Assembly: GCA_016845065.1 (NCBI GenBank)
Contig: JAERTG010000032.1
Location: 106,427 to 170,426 of the forward strand
DNA length: 64,000 bases
DNA from: Fidelibacterota bacterium
Lineage (GTDB): Bacteria; Fidelibacterota; UBA8477; JABMPR01
Reading direction: 5' to 3'
Shown: piece by piece, positions 27,497 to 37,451 of the stretch
Layout of the letters: every line of letters starts with the position of its first letter
Numbering within the stretch: the stretch's first letter is position 1
Notes under the pieces: generated by a model
The model's database searches: none
The model's input: only the letters and a program-made list of their open reading frames with translations
What the model was told of the DNA's origin: nothing
Program-made: the position numbers and the translations under genes

Positions 27497-29212
27497 TTAA
27501 TCGTGGGCAAACAAGGAACGATACTCCGGATGTAGACGCAGCAGATCAGCATGCTGGCCCTCATGGTGAATCTCACCATTTTTAATCCAAATGACCCTGT
27601 CCATTTCAGCTGCGGTTGCTTCACGGTGGGTTGCAACTAAAAAGAGGGCGTCAGCATAGTCTGCATTGATATTTTGCCATAAGATCTTCTCGGTATTAAG
27701 ATCCAGAGCAGAAGTCACATCATCAAAGATATAGATCGACGTGTTACCATAAAATGCACGAGCCAGAGCCACTCGTGCACGCTGACCCCCACTGAGACCA
27801 ACCCCGCCCTGCTCCAGCATCTTGTCCAGATCCAGTTCATCACCGATCACAGAGGTTTGCACAATGGATTCCAGGCTTTTTACCTCAACACGTCCCATTC
27901 TTATGTTTTCTGTCACTGTACCGCTAAACAATTCAATATCCTGTGGAACATATCCAATATTCTGAGCTCGCGACGCATCACTGAGCACACTGAGTTGTGA
28001 GTTATTGAGTTCAACTGAACCACCTCTTGGCACAAACCAACCAGAGATCAGTTTTAGCAAGACCGTCTTTCCGGACCCAACTTCACCGACGACACCAATT
28101 TTCTCACCAGGACGCGCTTCGAAATTAATGGTTTTGATGACGTCTTCAGTTTCCCCGGGGAAGCGATACTGTAAATCCTTAACACTAAGGGTTTGCACAG
28201 GCGGCTCAACAACAGTATCGTGGACCGGCTTATTCTCGAATTTTTCGATAGCTTCCAACCGGTCGACAGAGGACTCAGCCATTTTCAAGGAAACAAAGAA
28301 CCAGGAGATGGTCCAGATCGGTTCCGTGATGCCTGTCATGTAGGCAATAAAGGCGTAGAAGTCACCCAGGCTGATTTCGCTGTGAATCACATAATACCCA
28401 CCGACAAAAAGAATAACCACCAACCCGACCTGATTAACCACACTTCCCAGGCTTTCCAGAAAGGAGCGAATATAGACTACGCGCTCTTCAGCATCCTTTC
28501 GCTCAACCATATTCTTCTTGAAAAGATTTTCCTGGGCTTGTTCCATGACAAAGCCAATTACAATTCGTATCCCGGAAAACGCACTTTCCAGAATATTATT
28601 TGTCTGTGAAATGGTTTCCTGCCGTCTTTTGTAAGCCTTGTGTTGTGAATGCTCCGTCTTGCTCATGATCCAGACAATGAGGGGCAGTGGTGCCACAGCC
28701 ATGAGGGTCAGTTTCCAGTGAAGAGTCATCATGACAGCAATTGAGAACATCAGAGTAAAACCAGCTTCAATGGGTCGCATGATACCTGAATTGGCAAACC
28801 AAGCTAGCTTGATATCTCCATCTATATCATCAGAGAATCTGGTGATAATATCTCCAGACCGATACTCATTGAAAAATGCCGGGTCCTTCCTGAGCAGATT
28901 TTCAAAATGGAAGAGCTTGATATCCATGCCTAGAATCAAATTCATGATATACCGGCTAGAGGGCAGGATCCACCGGGTAAGGGTGCGGGCCAGTCCAACC
29001 AGCAGAATGAGCCAGACATAGAACTGCACATCTGTGGTTGCGCTGCCTTCAGACAGAGAATCGATGACATACTTAAAGATGATTGGATAAGCAGTACTGA
29101 GAGCAATACTAACCACGGTAATCACCATGACCCAGCTAATGCCTTTCCAGCGCTGCCTCCAATAAGGAGCGAACCAGCCCAGTACGTGTTTGGTGGCACC
29201 AAGCAGAGCCAT
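27497..29212 (-). CDS. ABC exporter half-transporter, degenerate Walker B partner
   Basis: A 571-residue protein with a six-helix type IV exporter membrane domain (about residues 20-310) and a C-terminal ATPase domain. It has Walker A GEVGSGKT, signature LSGGQRARVALARA and Walker B IYIFDDVTSALD, followed by the H-loop VATHREA. The residue after the Walker B Asp is Asp, not the catalytic Glu. This is the asymmetric state of heterodimeric exporters such as TM287/288 and BmrCD. Its start codon overlaps the stop of the partner gene by one base. The substrate (drug, lipid or peptide) cannot be read from sequence. Confidence 0.9.
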   Translation of the reverse strand: MALLGATKHVLGWFAPYWRQRWKGISWVMVITVVSIALSTAYPIIFKYVIDSLSEGSATTDVQFYVWLILLVGLARTLTRWILPSSRYIMNLILGMDIKLFHFENLLRKDPAFFNEYRSGDIITRFSDDIDGDIKLAWFANSGIMRPIEAGFTLMFSIAVMMTLHWKLTLMAVAPLPLIVWIMSKTEHSQHKAYKRRQETISQTNNILESAFSGIRIVIGFVMEQAQENLFKKNMVERKDAEERVVYIRSFLESLGSVVNQVGLVVILFVGGYYVIHSEISLGDFYAFIAYMTGITEPIWTISWFFVSLKMAESSVDRLEAIEKFENKPVHDTVVEPPVQTLSVKDLQYRFPGETEDVIKTINFEARPGEKIGVVGEVGSGKTVLLKLISGWFVPRGGSVELNNSQLSVLSDASRAQNIGYVPQDIELFSGTVTENIRMGRVEVKSLESIVQTSVIGDELDLDKMLEQGGVGLSGGQRARVALARAFYGNTSIYIFDDVTSALDLNTEKILWQNINADYADALFLVATHREATAAEMDRVIWIKNGEIHHEGQHADLLRLHPEYRSLFAHD

Positions 29213-31002
29213 TATAGCATCTCCTTCTCAGGGTCTACATGAGATAACAGGTCGAAATATTCTCCACGAATCCTGACCAGTTCATCATGACTCCCAGACT
29301 CTGTGATTTCACCGTCTCTGACAAAAATGATTGAGGTGGCACGACGGATGGTGCTTAGCCGATGGGCCACGATAAAGGAAGTTCGACCTTCAGTGAGTTT
29401 CTTCATGGTAGCTTGAATGCGTAGTTCCGTTCCTGGATCAACAGATGATGTCGCTTCGTCCAAGACCAGCACCTGTGGTTTTACTGCCAGTGCCCGTGCA
29501 AACGCAATAAGCTGTCTCTGGCCATAGGAAAACCCTTCACCGCTCTCCTTGAGCTCTGTGGCATAGCCATCTGATCTACTGAGAATGCTGGTATGAATAT
29601 CTGTGAGCGTGGCCGCTTCCTCCAAATCCTGCTGGGTCACTTCAGCTCGGAAAGCTCTCAAGTTTTCATCAATGGGAGCAGGGAAAAGGAAAAGATCCTG
29701 GAGTACCAGGCCAAACCGACGTCTATAGTCAGCCACATCAAATTCACGAATATCTATCCCATTTAGCAGAATGCGGCCAGTCTGGGGGTCCCTGAAGCGG
29801 CAAATCAAATTGATGATTGTTGACTTCCCCCCACCTGTGGGACCGACAAAGGCAACCTGATCACCACCCATTATCTCAAAGCTCATATTTTTAATGATCA
29901 TTTTATCATCGGAATATCCGAAACTGACATTTTCAAAAATGATGCTTTCAACTTCGAGAGGTAAATCAGCTGGAACTGCCTGAGTCTCTATATATGGTTT
30001 GTCCTCCAGAGTGGAGAAAATCCTATCCGCTGCACCACCAGCAGACTGGAGCTGGGAAATCTGTTCGGTGAACATAAAAATAGGCCAGTAAATTTGGGCA
30101 ATATACTGAGCAAATAAAACGAGAGCCCCAATAGTCAGGCTACCCTCATTCACCCATCTGACACCCAGCATCAACACAATTACCGTAGCACCCACTTCCA
30201 TAAACCCAAGTCCCTGAAAAATACCGTAATTGATAAAATTCATCTTGATGCTGAAGCGGTTGAAGTCTTCTGTGGATTTGCGGACCCGATCAATCGCCCA
30301 ATCAGTTCGATCAAAGACTTGAAGAATGCTGGCCGACCGGACAAACTCGCTGAGCACACCTATCATCTTTGAAAAATTGGCTCGGTCCTTTCGGAAATAG
30401 GGCCTGAAATACCTGAAAGAAAACCAGGCTATAAAAATCACCAGCGGAAAAATAGCCAGCGTTATGAGCATAAACCGCATATCAACTGAAGCCAGGATTA
30501 TGAAAGCTCCAATGATCATCCCAAATGACATGAGTAGACGCTGTGCCATGGTTGACGTGACGGCGATGATTCGTTGCGGATCTGATTCTATTCGGCTTAC
30601 CAACTGTCCTGTTGATGTAGATTCAGCAAAGGGCAAGCCCAATTTCAGGGCATGTGAGAACAGGGATACCTTGAGATCATTGACGGCAAAAATCCCCGCT
30701 TTTTGTGCCATCCAATTACTATAAAACCCGACGATAGCTGAAAAAACCATTGTGAGGAGATACAGCCCTGCTGACCATGCGAGGGCATTGAAATCACCAC
30801 TTGGTATATCTGAGTCAATTATATGTTTCAGGATGATCGGTTGAAATAAAACCAGGACAACACCGACAAATGCCCAGACCAGGGCAAAAAAGAAGGTCCG
30901 GTTATAGGGTTTTAAAAATGGGTAAACGCCATTGACCATCTCCCTAAAGGAGTAGGTTTTGGCGTTGTCATCGTCCAGGCTAAAATCTTCGTCCCACCAC
31001 AT
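29212..31002 (-). CDS. ABC exporter half-transporter, catalytic Walker B partner
   Basis: A 596-residue half-transporter with six membrane helices in the first 320 residues and an ATPase domain. It has Walker A GPTGGGKSTIINLI, Q-loop QDLFLFPA, signature FSYGQRQLIAFARAL, Walker B VLVLDEATSSVD and H-loop VAHRLSTI. Walker B is canonical, but the signature deviates from LSGGQ (FSYGQ). Together with the altered Walker B of the partner this puts all degeneracy in one composite ATP site, as in known heterodimeric exporters. It is the first gene of the leftward pair and is divergent from metA. Confidence 0.9.
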   Translation of the reverse strand: MWWDEDFSLDDDNAKTYSFREMVNGVYPFLKPYNRTFFFALVWAFVGVVLVLFQPIILKHIIDSDIPSGDFNALAWSAGLYLLTMVFSAIVGFYSNWMAQKAGIFAVNDLKVSLFSHALKLGLPFAESTSTGQLVSRIESDPQRIIAVTSTMAQRLLMSFGMIIGAFIILASVDMRFMLITLAIFPLVIFIAWFSFRYFRPYFRKDRANFSKMIGVLSEFVRSASILQVFDRTDWAIDRVRKSTEDFNRFSIKMNFINYGIFQGLGFMEVGATVIVLMLGVRWVNEGSLTIGALVLFAQYIAQIYWPIFMFTEQISQLQSAGGAADRIFSTLEDKPYIETQAVPADLPLEVESIIFENVSFGYSDDKMIIKNMSFEIMGGDQVAFVGPTGGGKSTIINLICRFRDPQTGRILLNGIDIREFDVADYRRRFGLVLQDLFLFPAPIDENLRAFRAEVTQQDLEEAATLTDIHTSILSRSDGYATELKESGEGFSYGQRQLIAFARALAVKPQVLVLDEATSSVDPGTELRIQATMKKLTEGRTSFIVAHRLSTIRRATSIIFVRDGEITESGSHDELVRIRGEYFDLLSHVDPEKEML

Positions 31003-31198
31003 GCCACCAGGTAAAGTAAAAGTATTAGAATTGGAAGTGAAGAATTAGCAATAATTGCATTTGGGAACAAACGAAAAGTATTCGTTGTCTATACTGGCCA
31101 AATGTTTTATTCCTTTGCTAAAAACCTAATTGAAACCTAATATTATTCTGTTTGCGAGCTTAGTTATATCATCGAAGTGACAAGGATAATTGAGAACA

Positions 31199-32284
31199 AT
31201 GCCTCTGGTTGCCCACACAACACTCCCCACATTTGACTTGCTCAAACGAAGCGGTAAGGAGATTCTTGATATTAATCAGGCTCATGACCAGGATATCCCT
31301 GAATTGCACATCGGTTTTTTGAACCTCATGCCAGATTCTGCATTTAAGGCCACTGAACGACAATTTTTACATCTCGCGGGAAGCTCAAACCATAAAATCC
31401 ATTATTATGTTCATCCCTTTAGCATTGATGGTGTTGTCCGTGATGAAGCGACTCTGGAATATATCAATTCTTACTACACCAGCTTTGATGAGCTTAAGAG
31501 GTCCGGACTGGATGCTCTCATTTTGACAGGCACCAACCCAGCCAATCCTACTTTGGAGCTGGAACCTTTCTGGGAACCTCTTGGAGAGGTGATTGATTGG
31601 GCCACAAACAAGGTAACGTCTATGATGTGCTCCTGTCTGGCCGTCCACGCCATTGTTAAGCATAAACACAATATCGAGCGTAAACCTCTGCACAAAAAAC
31701 GTTGGGGTGTCTACAGACAACAGATTGCGAGTTCAAATCACCCTCTCCTAAAGGACATCCACTCTCCCTTTGATGTTCCCCACTCACGAAATAATGACAT
31801 CAGTGCAGAGCAACTCAATGCAGCAGGCTTTGAGATTTTGGTACAAGGGATGAATAGTGGTGTCCATATGGCAGTCAGTCAAGATATGTTCCAGATGGTT
31901 TATCTCCAGGGGCACCCTGAATATGATAAGATCAGCTTACTCAAGGAGTATAAGCGAGAAGTGATTCGGTATTTCAATGGCGCTCGCCCAATTTTTCCTG
32001 ACAACCCGGAGAATTACTTTAGTCCTGATATCGATAAAATCATTCGTCATTACCGTAAGGAAGTCACTAATGCCCTGGAGAAGGGACACCAATTACCAGC
32101 CTTCCCTGAGGCCGAAATTGAACCCTTTCTGGAAAATACCTGGCGAGATACTGGAGAAGCTATATTTAACAATTGGCTGGGTCTGGTACATCAATTGACC
32201 CACACTGATCGACACTTTCCTTTTAAGGAGGGAATAGATTCTGATGATCCATTAAAAATTAAAGAAACCCCTCGTGGTGAATAG
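31199..32284 (+). CDS. metA: Homoserine O-acyltransferase, MetA family
   Basis: I start it at the ATG at 31199 (MPLVAHTTLPTFDLLKRSG), preceded by AAGGA. The 361-residue product has the MetA hallmarks: HIGFLNLMPDSAFKATERQFL near the N-terminus, the nucleophile-cysteine region MMCSCLAVHAI, the KKRWGVY segment and the His-x-Glu pair in LQGHPEYDK. It acylates homoserine, the first committed step of methionine synthesis. The region that sets acetyl versus succinyl preference is divergent (TGTNPANPTLELEPFW), so the donor is left open. The downstream sulfhydrylase suggests O-acetylhomoserine. Confidence 0.85.
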   Translation: MPLVAHTTLPTFDLLKRSGKEILDINQAHDQDIPELHIGFLNLMPDSAFKATERQFLHLAGSSNHKIHYYVHPFSIDGVVRDEATLEYINSYYTSFDELKRSGLDALILTGTNPANPTLELEPFWEPLGEVIDWATNKVTSMMCSCLAVHAIVKHKHNIERKPLHKKRWGVYRQQIASSNHPLLKDIHSPFDVPHSRNNDISAEQLNAAGFEILVQGMNSGVHMAVSQDMFQMVYLQGHPEYDKISLLKEYKREVIRYFNGARPIFPDNPENYFSPDIDKIIRHYRKEVTNALEKGHQLPAFPEAEIEPFLENTWRDTGEAIFNNWLGLVHQLTHTDRHFPFKEGIDSDDPLKIKETPRGE

Positions 32285-32299
32285 AAACGGAGCTGCATC

Positions 32300-33574
32300 A
32301 TCAAATTAGCAACTAAAGCCATCCACAGCGGATACGATTCAGAGCAAACCACCAAGTCAGTAGCTGTCCCAATCTATCAAACCGTTGCCTATGAGTTTGA
32401 TTCAGCTCAGCATGGAGCTGATCTTTTCAACCTAGAAGTTGCAGGTAATATTTATTCACGTATCATGAATCCCACCAATGCAGTTTTGGAAACCAGAGTA
32501 GCTGAAATGGAGGGTGGCGTGGGTGCACTGGCTGTGAGTGCAGGTTCTGCTGCAGTGAACTACGCCATCCTGGGTATTGCAGAGCAGGGGAATAACATTG
32601 TTTCCACGCCTCAAATCTATGGTGGTACTTTCACATTATTCAGCCATATGTTTGCCCGACTTGGAATTGAAGCCAGGTTTGCAGCCGATGATGATCCCCA
32701 ATCAATTGAAGCCCTCATTGATGATAAAACCTCAGCTGTCTTCTGTGAGAGTATAGCAAATCCTGTCGGTGCCTTCATGGATATTCAGGGCATTGCTGAT
32801 GTTGCACATGCCCATGGAGTACCACTGATAGTAGACAATACAGTGGCCACTCCCATGTTGATTCGACCCTTTGAGCATGGTGCGGATATCGTGGTCCATT
32901 CCCTGACCAAGTATATGGGTGGACATGGCAATTCTATTGGTGGTATTGTGGTAGACTCAGGGAAGTTTCCCTGGGCGGACAATGCGGATCGCTTTCCTAT
33001 GTTGAATCAACCTGAACCAGCCTACCATAACATGGTCTACACAGAAGCCATGGGTGAATTGGCATATATTACCCGAGTTAGAACTGTACCTCTCAGAAAT
33101 ACTGGGTCCTCACTGAGTCCCTTTAACGCATTTCTCATTTTACAGGGAATCGAGACGCTGGCATTGCGAATGGAGCGCCACTGTGAAAATGCTCAGGCTG
33201 TGGCTGAATATCTTGAGCAGCATCCCATGGTTACCTGGGTCAAATACGCTGGGTTACCCGCTTCGTCCTCGTTTTCACTGGCGCAAAAGTACAGTGGTGG
33301 GAAAGCGTCCGGCCTGATGGCTTTTGGAATTAAGGGTGGATTTGAAGCAGGTGAAACGTTCTATGATGCTCTCAAAATCTTCAAGCGTCTGGTGAATATT
33401 GGCGATGCCAAATCCTTGGCTGCCCACCCTGCCTCCACCACACACAGGCAACTTACAGGTGCTGAACTGGAAGCATCAGGTGTAACACCAGATATGATCC
33501 GTCTTTGTGTCGGGATTGAACATATCGATGATATTATTCAGGATCTCGAACAAGCGCTGAAAGCTGCCAAATAG
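32300..33574 (+). CDS. O-acetylhomoserine sulfhydrylase with apparent ATC start
   Basis: A PLP-dependent Cys/Met metabolism enzyme of about 424 residues. The first in-frame ATG (32465) would remove the conserved N-terminus (ATKAIHSGYDSEQTTKSVAV ... NIYSRIMNPT). The frame is open up to a TAG at 32282 and contains no ATG, GTG or TTG before 32465. The best start is ATC at 32300, seven bases after a GGAG site (32289-32292). The active-site lysine lies in VVHSLTKYMGGHG, and cofactor contacts in VSAGSAAVNYAI and VDNTVATP. It follows metA by 15 bases. It uses sulfide and O-acetylhomoserine to make homocysteine. Confidence 0.85.
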   Translation: MKLATKAIHSGYDSEQTTKSVAVPIYQTVAYEFDSAQHGADLFNLEVAGNIYSRIMNPTNAVLETRVAEMEGGVGALAVSAGSAAVNYAILGIAEQGNNIVSTPQIYGGTFTLFSHMFARLGIEARFAADDDPQSIEALIDDKTSAVFCESIANPVGAFMDIQGIADVAHAHGVPLIVDNTVATPMLIRPFEHGADIVVHSLTKYMGGHGNSIGGIVVDSGKFPWADNADRFPMLNQPEPAYHNMVYTEAMGELAYITRVRTVPLRNTGSSLSPFNAFLILQGIETLALRMERHCENAQAVAEYLEQHPMVTWVKYAGLPASSSFSLAQKYSGGKASGLMAFGIKGGFEAGETFYDALKIFKRLVNIGDAKSLAAHPASTTHRQLTGAELEASGVTPDMIRLCVGIEHIDDIIQDLEQALKAAK

Positions 33575-33625
33575 AATTCGGTTTGTGCGGGATTACTAGA
33601 GATTTTCGGGGATGCTGATTATCTG

Positions 33626-33666
33626 AGCCCTGCCTCTACCGTCCAAGAAACCAGCGAGACAGGGCT
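33626..33666 (+). terminator. Possible hairpin after the sulfhydrylase gene
   Basis: AGCCCTG and CAGGGCT pair across a ~27-base loop between two convergent genes. There is no strong T run, so this is tentative. Confidence 0.35.
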
Positions 33667-33687
33667 TAATTGATATTCAGGTTGACA

Positions 33688-35154
33688 CTATCGTCTAATG
33701 GGCAACGAGATGGATATTTGGTGGGTCATAACGCGGGCTTCCTGGAGTGTTAAATCATCACTGGGAGCAATGATGAAATCACCTCCTACACTCATGTCTT
33801 CCAACATACCACCACGCCAGATCCATTGGGTATCAACACCGGGACGACCCGTCCCCATTGTAGTTTTTCCAGAATAGCGAATTGTGAAGTCATCAAAATC
33901 CATAGCCATTCCCCAGGTGGTGGTCCATTCAACCCAGTACTCCTCCTGGTCACGCACTGTGACATCTATAAAGTCAGTCTGTTCCAACCAATAATGGATG
34001 GATCGCATCTGCATACCCAGTTGGAATGTTCGGTTGGAATTCTTCCACCCCAATCCTGTCCGAAGAACCCAATTGGAAAAATCAAAATAGTTTTCAACTG
34101 TTTTGTCTCCAGGACGAATCAGCTCATCATCACTGCTGATCATGTGTGTATCTGCTTCTGCCCAGGTGTGGCTTTTGATTGGTTCATAAATCACATCAAT
34201 ACCAAAAGTGCTATTGCCGTTAATTTTGGAGATTCCACCACCCAGATTATAGCCCAATGTGGTTCCTGGATCCCTGGGGATGTTCATAATTTCATAATTG
34301 GGAATTTTGGGGTGAGTTTTCTGATTCACAGTAAGCATGGAACCATAAGCCCAACCGTATTTATCAATTGCACTTTTATGAGCTAGATGGATCCCCTGGG
34401 TAACTGTATGATCCAAATTGGTCTCAATACGCTCGAAGGGTTCAGCAATTCCCCAATCCATATACATGACCTCATGCTTCATATCCAGTTCATTTCGGAG
34501 ATATAGAAGTTCCACTTCTCCACCAGTGTCCAGGGTCCTGCTCAGTCCAACTCGAACATCGGTAAGCCCACCTTCCTGATGTATGCTTTCGCTGTTGGCA
34601 TAAAGTAAATCTACTCCATCCAGGGCGGACAGCGATGCCCAATATGCGCCGACACCAATGCTGGTATTACCTAGTTTTCGTCCAATGAAACCGGCTAGAT
34701 ACTTATTTTCAGCAATATTTTCACTTAGTGTGCGAATTTCAGGGTTCCACCAGGTCTGATTGTCAGCAGTATTCATTGCCTGGAGGGTGAAAGACGCTCC
34801 CCCATACCAGATTCCCTTGTTCCACGATACGGCCAGGGGCATTGATCTTGCGCTCCCATACCCATTCCCTATTCTGTAATAAACGGGAGAGCTGGAAACT
34901 TGCATCCCTTTCACATGGGCACCATGAGCAGGATTAGTCCAATGATCCAGAAGTGAATCTGTGAGTGCGATATGCACCCCTCCCATGCTCAGATTCTGGC
35001 TGGGAAAAATGAGAAACTGATCTCCAGTAGCTACAGGGATGGTTTTCAAGGATATCAACTGAGCTGTGACCGTCGTGGTCAACAAAAACAAAATCAGGAG
35101 AATTGTGCTCAAGCTGACCAGCCTTTTTCTTTGAAGTGTTTTGATTTGAATCAT
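33688..35154 (-). CDS. Outer-membrane beta-barrel protein (PorV/FadL-like appearance)
   Basis: A 488-residue protein with a signal peptide (LSTILLILFLLTTTVTAQ). The mature start FPSQNLSMGGVHIALTDSLLDHWTNPA is of the type seen at the beginning of PorV-like and other FCB outer-membrane barrels ('smGgagvA..d.....NPA'). The rest alternates aromatic and polar residues as in beta strands and ends IRR. Transport or secretion-accessory functions are possible; no specific family is certain. It is the last gene of an operon with a VWA lipoprotein and a small lipoprotein, 26 bases after the latter. Confidence 0.65.
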   Translation of the reverse strand: MIQIKTLQRKRLVSLSTILLILFLLTTTVTAQLISLKTIPVATGDQFLIFPSQNLSMGGVHIALTDSLLDHWTNPAHGAHVKGMQVSSSPVYYRIGNGYGSARSMPLAVSWNKGIWYGGASFTLQAMNTADNQTWWNPEIRTLSENIAENKYLAGFIGRKLGNTSIGVGAYWASLSALDGVDLLYANSESIHQEGGLTDVRVGLSRTLDTGGEVELLYLRNELDMKHEVMYMDWGIAEPFERIETNLDHTVTQGIHLAHKSAIDKYGWAYGSMLTVNQKTHPKIPNYEIMNIPRDPGTTLGYNLGGGISKINGNSTFGIDVIYEPIKSHTWAEADTHMISSDDELIRPGDKTVENYFDFSNWVLRTGLGWKNSNRTFQLGMQMRSIHYWLEQTDFIDVTVRDQEEYWVEWTTTWGMAMDFDDFTIRYSGKTTMGTGRPGVDTQWIWRGGMLEDMSVGGDFIIAPSDDLTLQEARVMTHQISISLPIRR

Positions 35155-35180
35155 GATGTTAATCCTTTCAGGAAATCAGT

Positions 35181-35639
35181 CTATTCTGGGGGAATTGTGT
35201 GAATGAGATTGTCACTGGTGATTTTACGTGAACTCACAGAATCCATCTCGGTGATATATAAAACCAGTCTCCAGGTACAGCTATAGGTAGGTAGCATTCC
35301 GAGAAATTGAATGCTTGAACCAGGCTCGAGAGGGTAAAGCTCCGTTCCCGTTCCACACCAACCCCACATCAGGCTGGTCCAGCCTGTATCAGTCAGTGCT
35401 TCTGCACTATACAGCGGGTATCCCTCATTATATCCGAGATATTGAATTGCCTCTGTGCTGTCATTCACCAGTGAAAAATTTGGTACAAAACTACCTTCTG
35501 TCATCTCTAACCCTCGGTATTCCAGGTGGACCGTTCCATCACCCTCCATGACATAATTTTCATCCGGTTCAGATATTTCGCAGGACATGAGGAAGAGGAG
35601 GGCACCCAAAACCTTCAATATTATTTTGGTATGGAGCAT
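35181..35639 (-). CDS. Small lipoprotein, function unknown
   Basis: I use the ATG at 35639 with AAGGG upstream; the gene starts just after the stop of the VWA gene. The 152-residue product has a lipoprotein signal (LLFLMSC, lipidated Cys near residue 18) and a beta-rich mature domain. That domain resembles the immunoglobulin-like fold of lipoproteins handling protein or peptide ligands (EGSFVPNFSLVNDSTEAIQ). No family is recognised. Co-expression with the VWA lipoprotein and barrel suggests an envelope complex. Confidence 0.65.
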   Translation of the reverse strand: MLHTKIILKVLGALLFLMSCEISEPDENYVMEGDGTVHLEYRGLEMTEGSFVPNFSLVNDSTEAIQYLGYNEGYPLYSAEALTDTGWTSLMWGWCGTGTELYPLEPGSSIQFLGMLPTYSCTWRLVLYITEMDSVSSRKITSDNLIHTIPPE

Positions 35640-35646
35640 GCTACCC

Positions 35647-37185
35647 TTATTCAATATTCTGCAGTTGACGGATCAATTCCAGAAGCTCTGCATCTCGTTC
35701 GTCAGAACCAACAAGAGATGATCCAATGAGTGTCTCCACTGCTTCCAACGAGGTCTGCACATGAGGACTTTCTCTGATAATTTCAGCATACTCTGCGACA
35801 CCTGCAGTAAATCTGAACCGGTCGCTGGCCTGAGAAAATGAATCTGCCAAATCACTCCCCACAATCGGTACATCAAGGGGAATATCAGTTTCACCCCCAG
35901 GCATTTTGTAGCGGAGATGAACGATACCAAGATTACTAGCACCACCATGAACTAGCTCTAGTTCGTATAGGGCTGTGACCCGATGCCCTGCGCCAATTTC
36001 ACCTGCATCTGTACTATCATTTTCAAATTGGTCATCATCAATATCACGGTTTTCATATCCGATGAGACGATATCTCAAGACAGAAGCGGAATTGAACTCA
36101 ACTTGGATTTTGACGTCCTTGGCAATGACCTCCATGACTCCGGACAATTCTTCCGTAAACAGACGCTCTGCTTCCTCAATGCTGTCGATGTAGTAATAAT
36201 TTCCATTACCCTGATCCGCCAACTGTTCCATGAGGTGGTCATTGTAGTTGCCGCTCCCAAATCCCAGTGTTGAGAGCGTAATGCCTTGATCCACATAATC
36301 CTCAATAAGCTCAAGGATGCTCTCATGTGAGGCCGCACCCACGTTGGCGTCGCCATCCGAACAGACAATTACTCGATTTACACCACCATCCAGAAAACCG
36401 GAACTATTCACATTATAGGCATTTTGTAATCCTGATGCCATGGCAGTAGATCCACCTGCCTCCAGATCGCCAATGATAGCTTTGATAGCTTCAGCATCAT
36501 TTTCTTGTAGGTCTGTTGGGTTTAATACCGTGCCTACACTTCCTGCATAGGTGCAAATAGATACCTGATCGCCCAGACGCATATTGTCAACCAGGATATA
36601 AAGACTTTCTTTCACCGTATCCAGTCTACGCGTCATGGATCCAGAGATATCTATTAGGAACGTCAGGTTCCAGGGGGTTTCCTCCTCACTCAATTCACGA
36701 CCTTTGAGTCCAATCCGCAAAAGATGCAGACTATCGGCACGGAATGGTGATGGAGCTCCATCTATATTTACGGAAAAGGGTAATGTCGTTGGTGCTGGAT
36801 AATCCTGGTGGAAATAATTGATGTATTCTTCAACTCGAACTGATGAAGGGGCTGGAACGATGCCTTCATTAATCTTTTTGCGGCCAAATGTATAGGATCC
36901 TGCATCTACATCTACACCAAAGGTTGAGAGATTATCCTCTTCGGTCATGACGAACGCGTTGTAGGTCAGATCACCGTGACGCTCCTGCCCAGGATAATAA
37001 TCATTCCTACCATCTCCACCATCCAGGGCACTGGAGTAATCATTGATCCCATCTGTGCCTGATTTTTCTTCTGGACTGGTCAACCCTGTTGCAAATGGTG
37101 AATTCTCACATCCCATAAAACAAACAAATGTTCCCATCAACACCAATAATACAAGATACCGAATGCTCATTCTTCCTTCCCTCAT
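35647..37185 (-). CDS. VWA-domain lipoprotein (YfbK-like)
   Basis: The ATG at 37185 follows a GAGGAGG site; a second ATG five codons on is also possible. The product is about 512 residues. The lipobox FVCFMGC is near residue 28. A conserved N-terminal domain (GVDVDAGSYTFGRKKI ... VRVEEYINYF) precedes the von Willebrand A domain, which has the complete metal-ion-dependent adhesion site (FLIDISGSM, the ST pair in GGSTAMASG and Asp in VIVCSDGD). A C-terminal DUF3520-like region follows. Such proteins probably bind partners at the envelope; the function in this family is not established. Confidence 0.85.
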   Translation of the reverse strand: MREGRMSIRYLVLLVLMGTFVCFMGCENSPFATGLTSPEEKSGTDGINDYSSALDGGDGRNDYYPGQERHGDLTYNAFVMTEEDNLSTFGVDVDAGSYTFGRKKINEGIVPAPSSVRVEEYINYFHQDYPAPTTLPFSVNIDGAPSPFRADSLHLLRIGLKGRELSEEETPWNLTFLIDISGSMTRRLDTVKESLYILVDNMRLGDQVSICTYAGSVGTVLNPTDLQENDAEAIKAIIGDLEAGGSTAMASGLQNAYNVNSSGFLDGGVNRVIVCSDGDANVGAASHESILELIEDYVDQGITLSTLGFGSGNYNDHLMEQLADQGNGNYYYIDSIEEAERLFTEELSGVMEVIAKDVKIQVEFNSASVLRYRLIGYENRDIDDDQFENDSTDAGEIGAGHRVTALYELELVHGGASNLGIVHLRYKMPGGETDIPLDVPIVGSDLADSFSQASDRFRFTAGVAEYAEIIRESPHVQTSLEAVETLIGSSLVGSDERDAELLELIRQLQNIE

Positions 37186-37451
37186 TCCATCCTCCTCAAT
37201 CAATTATTATTTCCACCCAAGCCTATCGAGGCATAATTCAATGAGCATTATTAAGACAAGTCATATGCCACTGCGTGGTCCTGAAGTAGGATCCCCCGGG
37301 TCAAGTCTTGAGGAATACCGTTTGTCTCCGCAAAAAAGATTAAAAATAATTGAGTTTGGAAGCAAAAAGTCTGTATCTGAATTTCACAATGTTTCAGATT
37401 TCTGAAACATCAGTCAATATTCTGAAACTTTTTGGCTGGGAAGCCAAGTTG

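Noticed and set aside
33826..34386. A 186-codon plus-strand frame inside the outer-membrane protein gene
   Set aside because: It is antisense to a gene with signal peptide and strand pattern and has no features of its own.
37204..37451. A possible gene between the VWA operon and the barrel gene
   Set aside because: Only short frames without ribosome-binding sites or domains are present in this gap.
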